Assembly (NCBI GenBank): GCA_023388055.1
Contig: JAEWGW010000003.1
Location: forward strand, 62,001-126,000
Direction: 5' to 3'
DNA length: 64,000 bases
Source of the DNA: Bacillota bacterium
GTDB taxonomy: Bacteria > Bacillota > Bacilli > Paenibacillales > NBRC-103111
Shown here: piece by piece, positions 56,412 through 64,000 of the stretch
Layout of the letters: each line of letters opens with the position of its first letter
Position numbering within the stretch: the first letter of the stretch is position 1
The notes under the pieces: generated by a model
Seen by the model: the letters and a program-made list of their open reading frames with translations, nothing else
What the model was told of the DNA's origin: nothing
The model's database searches: none
Translations under genes and position numbers: made by a program

Positions 56412-57302
56412 GTGCTTCCTCTGAACCGAAAACGGAAAGCCAGGAATCGCGCTGAGCTCAATATATCCCGCAATCCCGCATTGTCTGCTCCACTCTCTGG
56501 AGCCTTAACCGGCTGGAAACGGCTGATACCGGTAGGAGCCGGAGCCTGCTTGGCCGCCTTTGGACTCGAGATGTTCCTTACTCCAAATCGTATTATTCCA
56601 GGAGGTATACACGGCTTATCGAGCCTCCTGTCCCATATGACCGAGATGAAAATGGGGCTGATTTTGTTCATCCTAAACCTGCCTTATGTAGTGTACAGCA
56701 GCTTCGCCAAGGAACGGAGCCGCTTCTTCCTCACCGCCTTCGGCTTCCTGCTGCTTAGCGGGATTACCCTGCTGCTCCATCCCTTCCCGCCTCTGGTGGA
56801 GGACCCGCCCTTGGCCGCTCTGGCCGGTGGTCTGTTCCTGGGCGCCGGAGCCGGTCTGGTGCTGGCATATTCCGGCCCGATGGACGGTGTCCAAACGGCT
56901 GCCCGTTATATGAACAAACGGCTGCCTCTGTCCACCGACGAGCTGATCACCCTGGTGAATCTGGCCCTGCTGGGCCTGGCGGGATTTATTTTCGGATGGG
57001 ATCAAGCCGTCTATTCCGTCGTCACCTATGCCGTCGCTATGGCCGTCACCAAAAAAACCACCCGGCTTCTCCACCGCTACCAAGCTGTTTGGATCAAGAC
57101 CACACGCCCAGATGCCATCCGCAAGGCGCTGGCCGGAACCCCCGGCATCGGCTTTATGGAACCGGTACATGCAGCAACAAAACCCAACGAGCTGTACCTC
57201 ACGATCCCCAAACGCCAGGGGGAAGCGGTGCTGCATATTGTGGAGCAGGTGGACCCCAAAGCCACAATGGGCATCAGCTCCTTTCAGGATCTGGCCGAAT
57301 AG
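56412..57302 (+). CDS. YitT family membrane protein, second copy
   Basis: 296-aa paralogue of the preceding protein. The same motifs appear with changes: LTPNRIIPGGIHGLS, SGPMDGVQTAA and GWDQAVYSVVTYAVA. In the DUF2179 part the usual GxGAYTGxExK motif is missing (here PVHAATKPNELYLTIP), so ligand binding there may be lost. GTG 56412 is the start, with GGAGG about 13 nt upstream (longer than usual). It ends before a bidirectional terminator at 57358-57397. The tandem pair probably arose by duplication and then diverged. Confidence 0.88.
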   Translation: MLPLNRKRKARNRAELNISRNPALSAPLSGALTGWKRLIPVGAGACLAAFGLEMFLTPNRIIPGGIHGLSSLLSHMTEMKMGLILFILNLPYVVYSSFAKERSRFFLTAFGFLLLSGITLLLHPFPPLVEDPPLAALAGGLFLGAGAGLVLAYSGPMDGVQTAARYMNKRLPLSTDELITLVNLALLGLAGFIFGWDQAVYSVVTYAVAMAVTKKTTRLLHRYQAVWIKTTRPDAIRKALAGTPGIGFMEPVHAATKPNELYLTIPKRQGEAVLHIVEQVDPKATMGISSFQDLAE

Positions 57303-57357
57303 GGATAACCATGGATAAGCCGTTCTGCAGAATGTCTGATCCGCCGCCACAAACATC

Positions 57358-57397
57358 AAAAGCCGTCCTCTCCCGATTAAGGGCTCTGACGGCTTTT
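57358..57397. terminator. bidirectional intrinsic terminator between yitT2 and the sensor kinase
   Basis: AAAAGCCGTC (57358-57367) pairs perfectly with GACGGCTTTT (57388-57397), with T runs on both strands. It serves the two converging genes. Confidence 0.88.
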
Positions 57398-57409
57398 TGC
57401 TATGTATAT

Positions 57410-59224
57410 TCATTTGGCCAAAGGCAGCTGTACCGTGAATAAGGTCCCTTTGTCCAACTCGCTTTTGACCATAACCGTACCATTATGATTTTCAATAATA
57501 CTGAAGCTAACGGCAAGACCCAGTCCGGTCCCCTTCTCCTTGGTGGTCAGAAACGGCTGGCCGATTCTCCCCAGCACATCCTCAGGTATACCGGTACCAA
57601 AATCCTCGAAGGTTATGATTGCTTTCTGATCCTTGATCTCCGTGTACACGTACAGCTTGCCCCCGCCTGGCATCGATTCCATACCATTCTTAATGAAGTT
57701 GATGAACACCTGCTTCAGCTGGTTTTCGTCACAGGCCACCGGAATGCTGCCCTCCCGGGGACAAAAGCTCAGGACGACATTCTTCATATTCGCTTCCGTC
57801 TCCATAAGGGTTACCACCTGCTGGACAATCTGATTCACATCCCGGCGGTAAAACTTCAGCTCATGGGGTTTGGCCAAAAGCAGCAGCTCGTTCAGTATAC
57901 TCTCAATGCGCATCAGCTCGGAGCTCATCACCGCAACATGATCCTTGCGCAGGGGGAATCCCCCATCCATAAGCTGCAAAAATCCCTTAATAGCCGTCAG
58001 CGGATTGCGGATTTCATGGGCAATCCCTGCCGCCAGCTGGCCCGTAAGGGTAAGCTTCTCCGATTTGAGCACAATCTCCTCGGCCGCCATCCGGTCGGTA
58101 ATATCCCTGCCAATCCCTAACTGCCTGGCCACGTTGCCTTTATCATCGTAGATAAGTTTAGTGGAAAGTTCGATCCACACATAATGGCCGTGTTTATGGC
58201 GGCAGCGGACAGTGGTGATGTGCTTGTCTTTGCCCGGTGGCATCTCCGCATCCTTCGTATGATCCGGATGATAATAATAAGAGCGCTGCTTGCCGATCAT
58301 TTCCTCGGGTTCATAGCCCAATAGATGCCGAACCCCGGGCGAAACATAGTAGATTTCCCCGCCGGCATCACCCAGCGTAATGAAATCCTGGGAGTTCTCC
58401 GAGATCAGCCTGTACAGCTCCTCGCTTTTACGCAGCTTCTCCTCGTTCTCTACGGTTTCCGTCACGTCTCGGGTAGTAACAATAAGCCGGCTCATCTGGA
58501 GCCGCTCGTCGAGAAGATGCTCCCCTACCATCTCCAAATACCGCATTCCCCCGTCCGGATGGAAATAACGGAAGCAGAAGGTGGTGGCATTTCCCCCCAG
58601 CAGATGTTTCACCGACTCATTAAATGGGGTAAGATCGTCTGGATGAACTCTTTTGTAGCAGGAAAAAATCTCATTTTTTGTGCTGCCCTGCTCTAATCCG
58701 AGAATTACATACATTTCATCGGAGAGATGGATGGTTTTGTCATGCACATCCCATTCCCATTTACCCAGCTTGGCTATGTGAAGGGACACCCGAAGTGCTG
58801 CCTCACTCCTCCGCAACGCTTCTTCAGCCATCTTATGGTCCGTAACATCCTGAACAATACAGAACACTCCGTTGACGGCCTCCCCTTCTGACCAGGGCAA
58901 GCTCGTTACCTGATAATACCGCATCCCTTGTGGACAACGGCATTCTACCCCGTCGACCGTTACCGTTTCACCCTTTAGCGTCCGCTGGAAGATCTCGTCT
59001 GCCCGGGGAATGTCATCCTTCTGCATCACCGCATGATAATGCCCGCCTATAATCCGACTGCCGTAGATTTCTTTGAACTTGGAGTTGGCCTGGATAAACT
59101 CCCCCTTCCGGTTCAAAAGAAATACTGGCGCGGACTGGTGATAAAAATGAGAGGTTGCATTCCATTTGCCTATTGCCACTTTCCGGTCACAGTTCTCGTT
59201 ATGCACGGATGAATTGGATTCCAT
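57410..59224 (-). CDS. PAS-domain sensor histidine kinase, sporulation-kinase (KinA-like) type
   Basis: 604-aa cytoplasmic kinase without membrane helices. Three PAS/PAC units lie at about residues 28-135, 145-260 and 268-385 (the second with KLGKWEWDVHD and FCFRYFHPDGGMRYLEM, the third with GRDITDRMAAEE). The HisKA H-box LAAGIAHEIRNPLTAIKGFL (His near 404) and the HATPase domain (NFIKNGMESMP, DFGTGIPEDV, TTKEKGTGLGLAVS) follow. Soluble PAS kinases of this form start the Spo0 phosphorelay in Bacillales; no partner response regulator is adjacent, which fits an orphan phosphorelay kinase. ATG 59224 has AAGGAG upstream. Confidence 0.88.
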   Translation of the reverse strand: MESNSSVHNENCDRKVAIGKWNATSHFYHQSAPVFLLNRKGEFIQANSKFKEIYGSRIIGGHYHAVMQKDDIPRADEIFQRTLKGETVTVDGVECRCPQGMRYYQVTSLPWSEGEAVNGVFCIVQDVTDHKMAEEALRRSEAALRVSLHIAKLGKWEWDVHDKTIHLSDEMYVILGLEQGSTKNEIFSCYKRVHPDDLTPFNESVKHLLGGNATTFCFRYFHPDGGMRYLEMVGEHLLDERLQMSRLIVTTRDVTETVENEEKLRKSEELYRLISENSQDFITLGDAGGEIYYVSPGVRHLLGYEPEEMIGKQRSYYYHPDHTKDAEMPPGKDKHITTVRCRHKHGHYVWIELSTKLIYDDKGNVARQLGIGRDITDRMAAEEIVLKSEKLTLTGQLAAGIAHEIRNPLTAIKGFLQLMDGGFPLRKDHVAVMSSELMRIESILNELLLLAKPHELKFYRRDVNQIVQQVVTLMETEANMKNVVLSFCPREGSIPVACDENQLKQVFINFIKNGMESMPGGGKLYVYTEIKDQKAIITFEDFGTGIPEDVLGRIGQPFLTTKEKGTGLGLAVSFSIIENHNGTVMVKSELDKGTLFTVQLPLAK

Positions 59225-59391
59225 GTCTACTCCTTCCTGTTCACCCCAGACTAAAGTCCTGCCATTTCTTACTATACACGTATTTTGCCATAAGGAACAA
59301 TATTTTGGGAAGGTTTCCTGCCATACCTATCCACTTTTTCGTTATAACCGAACATAACCCTGACAGACTGAACCGTTACTTTTGCGGAAAC

Positions 59392-59415
59392 AAAAAAACC
59401 GGCAGGCGCCGGTTT
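59392..59415 (-). terminator. intrinsic terminator of the coiled-coil protein gene
   Basis: AAACCGGC (59396-59403) pairs with GCCGGTTT (59408-59415) around AGGC; a run of seven Ts follows on the minus strand (59398-59392). The stem overlaps the last two bases of the stop codon. Confidence 0.85.
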
Positions 59416-59761
59416 ATTTCCGCTCCACATATAGCAGCGGAACGTTTTTGGTATCGTACGTATCCTTGAGCTTCTCTTCGGAAATGACCCTCAGCTTTAC
59501 CAGTCCGGCAATTTTGGCCGCATCCGGCTTGGATAACAGCCTCCACACCTCGGGATCGGGCAAAGCCCGGTACAGCCTCTCCTCATCATATTCCTTGCGC
59601 TCCTGCAGCACCAGCTTCACCCGGTAACTGCCCGCCTCCCATTCCTGAGTGTCCAGCGTTTCGCTGTGCTGCAGAATCTCGGTACGCAGCTCGGACAGCT
59701 CCTGCTCCAGCTCCTTTTGCTTCTGCTTCAAGTCGTAGTACCGCTTCACCTTCTTGTCCAT
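59414..59761 (-). CDS. small coiled-coil protein of unknown function
   Basis: 115-aa soluble protein. Residues 3-40 are a heptad-rich helix (KKVKRYYDLKQKQKELEQEL then SELRTEILQHSETL) that should form a coiled coil. The rest (45-115) is a compact alpha/beta part containing AGSYRVKLVLQERKEYDEER and a C-terminal TKNVPLLYVERK. This layout resembles small host-nuclease-inhibitor-like or DUF proteins, but I cannot name it. ATG 59761 has AGAGGAG 8 nt upstream. It lies alone between a kinase gene and a transporter operon. Its good ribosome binding site and terminator support it as real. Confidence 0.68.
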   Translation of the reverse strand: MDKKVKRYYDLKQKQKELEQELSELRTEILQHSETLDTQEWEAGSYRVKLVLQERKEYDEERLYRALPDPEVWRLLSKPDAAKIAGLVKLRVISEEKLKDTYDTKNVPLLYVERK

Positions 59762-59895
59762 CCCTTCCACTCCTCTCCCCACCATGCTTATGCAGGGAGC
59801 AGGAATCTCAGGACAGAAAATTGAGTTGGGATAACCCTGCTTTATTTCCCATAATCCGGAGCAGCAGAAACCGCGGCACCGGAAGAGCGGCAGAC

Positions 59896-60729
59896 TTATT
59901 TCAAACCGGTCATGGCTACACCCTCAATGAACTTCTTCTGGGCAAAGAAGAACACCAGCATCAGGGGCAGGGTGGCCATAACGGAGGCAGCCATCAGGAG
60001 ATTCCATTGGGTGCCCGCCGCATCGGTAAACAGCTTGAGCCCTACGGGCAGAGTGAACAGGCGGTCTGTGCTGATGAAGATCAGGGGATCGAAGTAATTA
60101 TCCCAGCTGTGCAGGAAGGTGAAGATGGCCAGCGTGGATAACGCCGGGCCCGCCAGGGGAAACATGATCCGCCAGAAGGTTTTCCATGGAGTGCAGCCGT
60201 CGATTTTGGCCGCTTCATCCAATTCCCCCGGCACAGTAATGAAGAACTGGCGCAGCAGGAACACGCCGAACAACCCCTCACGGCCCAGCATCGGCGGGAA
60301 AATCAGCGGAAAATGGGTGTTGGCCAGATTCAGCTTGGTCATCCAGACGAACATGGGAATAGCTGTTACCTCAGTAGGGATCATCATGCCGCTTAACAGC
60401 GCCAGGAAGATCACATTGCGGAAGCCAAAGGGGATCTTGGCGAAGGCGTAGCCCCCCAGCGCGGAAACGAGACAGGTCCCGGCTGTGACCACAGCGGCGA
60501 TATACAAGCTGTTCCAATAGTACAGCGGGAAGTTGGGCTGCACGGTGAATACATCGGCGAAGTTCCGCCAGGCCACCGGTTGGGGGAGCCATTGGGGCGG
60601 GAACAGGAAGATCTTCGTCGGATCCTTCAAGGCGGTAGTCAGCATCCACAGGAAGGGAAACAGAACCAGGGCGGACACGGCCGTAAGCAGCGCATATACG
60701 GGAAGCCGGCGCAGGGTATTATTCTTCAT
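59896..60729 (-). CDS. carbohydrate ABC transporter permease, MalG/UgpE-like
   Basis: 277-aa inner-membrane permease with six helices (about residues 10-30, 75-98, 108-130, 142-160, 185-208 and 245-265). The EAA loop is DEAAKIDGCTPWKTFWRIMFP (about 190-210). Members work with a MalF-type partner and a shared MsmX-type ATPase. ATG 60729 overlaps the partner permease stop by 11 nt, so the pair is translationally coupled. Last gene of the second sugar transporter locus. The sugar is unknown. Confidence 0.93.
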   Translation of the reverse strand: MKNNTLRRLPVYALLTAVSALVLFPFLWMLTTALKDPTKIFLFPPQWLPQPVAWRNFADVFTVQPNFPLYYWNSLYIAAVVTAGTCLVSALGGYAFAKIPFGFRNVIFLALLSGMMIPTEVTAIPMFVWMTKLNLANTHFPLIFPPMLGREGLFGVFLLRQFFITVPGELDEAAKIDGCTPWKTFWRIMFPLAGPALSTLAIFTFLHSWDNYFDPLIFISTDRLFTLPVGLKLFTDAAGTQWNLLMAASVMATLPLMLVFFFAQKKFIEGVAMTGLK

Positions 60730-61666
60730 GGTACACCCACCTTTTGCGCAGATTCCATTGGACCAGCGTCAGAGCCAGCACCAGGAAGAAGAGGATGAAG
60801 GCTATAGAGGACGCATAGCCGAACTCGAAGTTCTTGAAGGCTTGTTTATAGATGTAATAGACCAGGACATGGGTGCTGGTGCCCGGTCCACCGTCCGTCA
60901 TGACCTGGATCTGGGCGAACACCTTCAGCGAGCCGATCAGAGTCAGCACCAGCGCGAGAAACAGGGATGGGGATATCATCGGCAGCGTGATGGACCGGAA
61001 GGTCCGCATCCGGCTTGCTCCGTCCATCCGGGCCGCCTCATAATACATAGCGGGCACATCCTGCAGAGCAGCCAGGAAGATGACCATGTTGAGCCCCACA
61101 TTCTTCAGCACACTGACCACAATCACCACCGGCATGGCCAAATCAAAGTCGTACAGCCACGCAGGTCCCGTTACCCCCGCCAGCTTTAGCAGCTGGTTGA
61201 TCAGGCCCGCATCCGTGGCGAAGATGTACTTCCACACGATGGCCCAGACCACCACAGAGGTGATAACCGGGGTGAAGATGGCTGTACGGAAGAGGCCGAT
61301 ACCGGGAATTTTCCGATTCAGCAGCAGGGCCAGCCCCAGCGCCAATGCCAGATTCAGCGGAATCAGCCCCGCCGAGAAATACAGGGTGTTGAACACCGAC
61401 GTCCAAAACAGCGGATCATCCCCGAAGGCCCGGGTATAATTGTCCAGCCCGATCCACGACGAGCCACCCATCAGCGATTCACTGGTAAAGCTCATGTACA
61501 GCGCCCAGATAATTGGCACCAGCATAAAAGCGGCGAAACCCAGCACAATCGGCGATATAAAGAGGTATCCATACCAGTTGTCCCGGGTGCGGAGCTTGTT
61601 CCTTCTACTGCCGGGTGATGCGGGCTTTAGGCCCGGCAGGGCGGTGTTGGGTTGTACGGATTCCAT
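60719..61666 (-). CDS. sugar ABC transporter permease, MalF/UgpA-like
   Basis: 315-aa inner-membrane permease. A basic N-terminus (about residues 15-30) leads into YGYLFISPIVLGFAAFMLVPIIW (33-55), the typical first helix. The EAA loop is YYEAARMDGASRMRTFRSITLP (about 216-237), and the region VFAQIQVMTDGGPG (about 263-276) is a family hallmark. ATG 61666 has AAAGGAG upstream. It lies 64 nt after the binding-protein gene with a strong hairpin in the gap, and overlaps the next permease by 11 nt. Confidence 0.93.
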   Translation of the reverse strand: MESVQPNTALPGLKPASPGSRRNKLRTRDNWYGYLFISPIVLGFAAFMLVPIIWALYMSFTSESLMGGSSWIGLDNYTRAFGDDPLFWTSVFNTLYFSAGLIPLNLALALGLALLLNRKIPGIGLFRTAIFTPVITSVVVWAIVWKYIFATDAGLINQLLKLAGVTGPAWLYDFDLAMPVVIVVSVLKNVGLNMVIFLAALQDVPAMYYEAARMDGASRMRTFRSITLPMISPSLFLALVLTLIGSLKVFAQIQVMTDGGPGTSTHVLVYYIYKQAFKNFEFGYASSIAFILFFLVLALTLVQWNLRKRWVYHEE

Positions 61667-61684
61667 ATCTCCACTCCTTTTAGA

Positions 61685-61723
61685 CAGGCCGCCCCTCCGG
61701 TGATGTGCAGGCGGGACGGCCTG
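61685..61723 (-). other. hairpin between binding-protein and permease genes
   Basis: CAGGCCGCCCC (61685-61695) and GGGACGGCCTG (61713-61723) form an 11-bp stem with one mismatch. There is no T run on the minus strand, so it likely protects the binding-protein mRNA 3' end and lowers permease expression rather than terminating fully. Confidence 0.7.
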
Positions 61724-61730
61724 CTTTTGT

Positions 61731-63059
61731 TTATTTCAGCAGCGGGCCCACTTCCTTCTCCGCCCTGGACAGCACATCTTTCACCGGCGAGCTTTGGGTG
61801 TACAGATAATCCAATATGGTCTGCATACGGGTATCGATCTGCTGCCAATTCTTATGAGAGGGCAGGGAGCTGGCCTTGGCCATCTGATCCACCACCGACA
61901 GCTTCACACTCTCCGACGACGGGCCCTGCTTGAAGAACTCCTCGGACTCCATAATGGACTTGCGGCTGGGGACAAAATATTGCGACGTCAGCTTCATATT
62001 ATCCGGGTTGGTCATGAATTTCAGCAGCTCCACCGCTTCTGTGTAGTTGGGCGAATCCTTCATGACGGTATAAGCGGCATATCCCAGGGTTGTGCCGGGA
62101 CCGTTGGGGCCTGCGGGCAGCGGGGCGATATCCCATTCGAAATCCTTCACCGCCTTGGCCTTGCCCATATAGCTGAACAACTCCTTCTGCATGGCGATTT
62201 TGCCGGTATCGAAGGTGGTCTGGTCGCCGGGTTTGGGATGGACCTTATCCTTGAAGATCATGTCGGAGTAGCTTTGTAAGGCCAGCTCTCCTTCCTTGGA
62301 ATTCAAAGTGAAGGTATTCCCGTCCGGGCTGAATATGGAGGCGCCGTAGGCATTAAAATGAGATTGCAGGGCATCCGGCCAGTTCTGCCAGCCGTTGCGG
62401 ACGAAGTTGACGCCATACACACCTTTGGAGGAATCCGTCAGGGCTTTGGCGGCCTTCAGCATTTCGTCATATGTCCATTTGCCCTGCTTGTAAAGCTCGG
62501 TGGGTGTTGGCAGATTCTTCGCCTTAAACAGAGTCTTGTTGTAATAGATCATCATCGGCGGGGTGGAAAAGGGAATGCCGTACACCTTGTTGTCCTTGGT
62601 CACCAGATTCAGCGTACTGGGGATCACATCCTCGAACTTGTAGGCGCTGTCCTTCTTAAGCGGCTCCAAATCCGCCAGCTGTCCGCCGGCCAGGAATTGG
62701 GGAATCATCCGTTCCGCCAGCCAGGCAATATCCGGGGCCGACTTGGAGGCGGTCATAATGGAGAGCTTCTGCTGGTAATCAGCAAAGGGAATGGTCACAA
62801 TTTCCACCGACACATGCGGATGGGTTTCCTTGTACTTGGCGATGATGTCCTCGTACATCTTCTTGTGGGTGTCATTGCCCCAAAAGCTGAACTTCAGGCT
62901 TACGTTCTTGGCGGGCGCCTGGGTGGCGGCAGTGCTTGCCCCCGGTGCGGCCGTGCCTGGCGCCGTTGAGGCGGACGGAGTGGCGGTATTGCCTCCGCAC
63001 GCAGTCAACGCAAGGACAAACGGCATAACAGCAAAAGCGGATTTCCATTTCAGGGTCAT
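61731..63059 (-). CDS. sugar ABC transporter substrate-binding lipoprotein (family 1)
   Basis: 442-aa extracellular binding lipoprotein. Lipobox Cys21 (LALTAC) is followed by a Thr/Ala/Pro-rich linker to about residue 52 and the type I sugar-binding fold (VSLKFSFWGNDTHKKMYEDI, then IAWLAERMIPQFLAGGQLADL and GYAAYTVMKDSP). It delivers a sugar to the two permeases downstream. ATG 63059 has AAAGGGG upstream; a frame to 63131 lacks a site. A cre-like site lies 27 nt upstream of the start codon, and the cognate two-component genes precede it on the same strand. Regulated by CcpA and probably by the AraC-type regulator. Confidence 0.92.
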   Translation of the reverse strand: MTLKWKSAFAVMPFVLALTACGGNTATPSASTAPGTAAPGASTAATQAPAKNVSLKFSFWGNDTHKKMYEDIIAKYKETHPHVSVEIVTIPFADYQQKLSIMTASKSAPDIAWLAERMIPQFLAGGQLADLEPLKKDSAYKFEDVIPSTLNLVTKDNKVYGIPFSTPPMMIYYNKTLFKAKNLPTPTELYKQGKWTYDEMLKAAKALTDSSKGVYGVNFVRNGWQNWPDALQSHFNAYGASIFSPDGNTFTLNSKEGELALQSYSDMIFKDKVHPKPGDQTTFDTGKIAMQKELFSYMGKAKAVKDFEWDIAPLPAGPNGPGTTLGYAAYTVMKDSPNYTEAVELLKFMTNPDNMKLTSQYFVPSRKSIMESEEFFKQGPSSESVKLSVVDQMAKASSLPSHKNWQQIDTRMQTILDYLYTQSSPVKDVLSRAEKEVGPLLK

Positions 63060-63085
63060 CGTCCCAATCCCCTTTATCTTGTTTT

Positions 63086-63099
63086 TATAAGCGCTTACA
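63086..63099 (-). promoter_or_regulatory. cre-like site ahead of the second sugar-transporter operon
   Basis: On the minus strand TGTAAGCGCTTATA matches the CcpA cre consensus at 13 of 14 positions and has a fully palindromic core (GTAAGCGCTTA has TAAGCGCTTA symmetric). It is close to the start codon (27 nt), as expected for a repressor roadblock. Confidence 0.72.
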
Positions 63100-63155
63100 T
63101 TCTCATTATAGGGAATCCGGGAAACCGGCATAATGGTGCGGAATGCAGAAAAGGT

Positions 63156-63890
63156 TCAAATTGTATCGGGATTTTCCCGGTACTCCGAGGGGGTAGCCCC
63201 GACGCTTTGTTTGAAGATGGCCAGAAAATACTTCACATTGGGATAACCGGACAAAGGCGCGATATCCTGCACTCTCATCCGCGTTTCCCGCAGCAGCTGC
63301 TTGGCCCGTTCGATCCGCATCCGGGTGACGTAATCGGACAGGTTCTGCCCGGTTTCCGACTTGAACAGGGCGGAGAGATACCGGTGGTTCAGGTGCACCT
63401 GTCCGGCCAATAGCTGCAGGGAAATATCCTGATCCAGCTGCGCGGTGATCATCTCCTTGACCCTCCGGATCACCTGCCGCTCCTCCTGTGCCCGGGCCGG
63501 AGCCGTCTCCGCCTCTCCCCCCAGCCGCTTCCGCAGGCGCTCCACCACCCGGGCCAGCTCCACCGTCTCCACGGGCTTCAAGAGATAATCCACCGCCCCG
63601 AAACGAATAGCCTCCCGGGCATACTCAAAATCGCTGTACCCGCTGATAATCACCACCGGCAATTCGGGATGCAGGGCCGCCAGACGCCGGAGCAGCTCGA
63701 TGCCGCCCATCTCCCCCATCCGGATATCCGTCAGAACCGCGTCTGCCCGGCTGGACTTGAGCCAATCCAGGGCTTCCTTGCCGTTGGCCGCCTCCCCCGC
63801 CACCTTAACACCGCCGATTACATTCTCCAGCACCCGCCGAAACCCGCTGCGCAGGTTCGCCTCATCCTCCACCAGCAGAATTCTGAGCAT
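63156..63890 (-). CDS. AraC-type response regulator, YesN-like (short form)
   Basis: 244-aa two-component regulator. The receiver domain (residues 1-120) has LLVEDE, the phosphoacceptor Asp in AVLTDIRMGEMGG (about 54) and LLKPVE (about 104). A linker of only about 30 aa joins it to an AraC domain (about 145-244: DISLQLLAGQVHLNHRYLSALF and VQDIAPLSGYPNVKYFLAIF), so this is the short YesN form, unlike the 537-aa relative at 41118-42731. ATG 63890 has GGAGGGG upstream and lies inside the sensor kinase gene, overlapping it by 29 nt. Likely activates the transporter genes downstream. Confidence 0.92.
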   Translation of the reverse strand: MLRILLVEDEANLRSGFRRVLENVIGGVKVAGEAANGKEALDWLKSSRADAVLTDIRMGEMGGIELLRRLAALHPELPVVIISGYSDFEYAREAIRFGAVDYLLKPVETVELARVVERLRKRLGGEAETAPARAQEERQVIRRVKEMITAQLDQDISLQLLAGQVHLNHRYLSALFKSETGQNLSDYVTRMRIERAKQLLRETRMRVQDIAPLSGYPNVKYFLAIFKQSVGATPSEYRENPDTI

Positions 63891-64000
63891 ACTGCCCCTC
63901 CTCCCATTGCAGGGGAATCCGGATCCGGAAGGATGCCCCGCCTTGTTTATTTTCATTAAAATCCAGCCCGTACGGCTGTCCGTAGAGAAGCCGCAGCCGT
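63862..64000 (-). CDS. YesM-like sensor histidine kinase, C-terminal end only
   Basis: Only the last 46 codons are in the window; the gene continues beyond the right edge. The reading frame gives LRLLYGQPYGLDFN, then GGASFRIRIPLQWEEGQ, the usual end of a YesM-type ATPase domain (a family hallmark is YG..YGL followed by G(T/A).F.I.(L/I)P). Its stop codon (63862-63864) lies 29 nt inside the regulator gene, so the two are translationally coupled. It should sense the ligand of the downstream transporter. Confidence 0.75.
   Translation of the reverse strand, partial: RLRLLYGQPYGLDFNENKQGGASFRIRIPLQWEEGQYAQNSAGGG

Noticed and set aside
1..64000. tRNA, rRNA, insertion sequence, prophage or known riboswitch
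   Set aside because: None was recognised by eye on either strand; a covariance-model scan would be decisive.

Overview
The window looks like chromosomal DNA of a high-G+C, spore-forming Firmicute of the Paenibacillaceae, most likely Paenibacillus or a close relative. The evidence is a SinR homologue, a KinA-like PAS sensor kinase, MprF, three-SLH-domain cell-surface proteins, YesM/YesN-type two-component pairs next to sugar ABC transporters, cre-like sites, and GGAGG-type ribosome binding sites almost everywhere. No rRNA, tRNA, phage, transposase or CRISPR was recognised. Both edges cut genes: an ABC-2 permease at the left and a sensor kinase at the right.

Layout. 1-4.3 kb: a minus-strand, GntR(YtrA)-controlled ABC-2 export operon. 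4.6-7.5 kb: a secreted PL11 rhamnogalacturonan lyase with a cre site, then a double GNAT acetyltransferase. 7.6-9.9 kb: two small oxidase-related membrane proteins, SinR and a small Gly/Ser/Asp-rich membrane protein. 9.9-14.3 kb: redox and sulfur stress genes (CsoR/CstR-like repressor, MFS exporter, divergent MarR and quinone-reductase-like flavoprotein, DsrE protein, AzoR behind a Fur/PerR-like box). 14.4-18.5 kb: a CNNM/CorC transporter, an Sm-like small protein and an orphan HydE-type radical SAM enzyme behind an Fnr-like site. 18.7-21.9 kb: the copper operon copA-csoR-copZ. 22-28 kb: an unknown protein and a sugar catabolism cluster (two TIM-barrel epimerases, an FAD oxidoreductase, a Gfo/Idh/MocA dehydrogenase). 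28.5-29.2 kb: a frameshifted nuclease-like/winged-helix gene. 30.1-36.9 kb: a tandem pair of GHL10-type glycosidase-like proteins, one secreted and SLH-anchored, the other with neither signal peptide nor anchor. 37.2-47.3 kb: a polysaccharide-uptake locus (binding proteins, two permeases, YesM/YesN pair, SGNH esterase). 47.6-50.8 kb: an A+T-rich two-gene cassette, a HEPN-like protein and a double-P-loop KGGVGR ATPase, which is the best candidate for an undescribed defence-type system. 51-59.8 kb: alpha/beta hydrolase, MprF, two YitT proteins, a PAS kinase and a coiled-coil protein. 59.9-64 kb: a second sugar ABC transporter with its own two-component pair and cre site.

Two themes link the genes. 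First, extracellular plant polysaccharide use: pectin lyase, SLH-anchored glycosidase, esterase, two transporters with dedicated sensor pairs, and CcpA-type sites. Second, metal, redox and envelope stress: copper export, AzoR, DsrE, MprF.

Outside the genes the most striking signal is a family of five intergenic elements (14448, 17040, 23926, 28245, 29650). Each is 184-185 bp long and carries four related boxes in the order forward, forward, reverse, reverse, with 50 bp between the two boxes of each half. Box sequence differs between elements but the geometry does not. Two other long imperfect palindromes (36979-37114, 38828-38999) flank the binding-protein gene of the first transporter.
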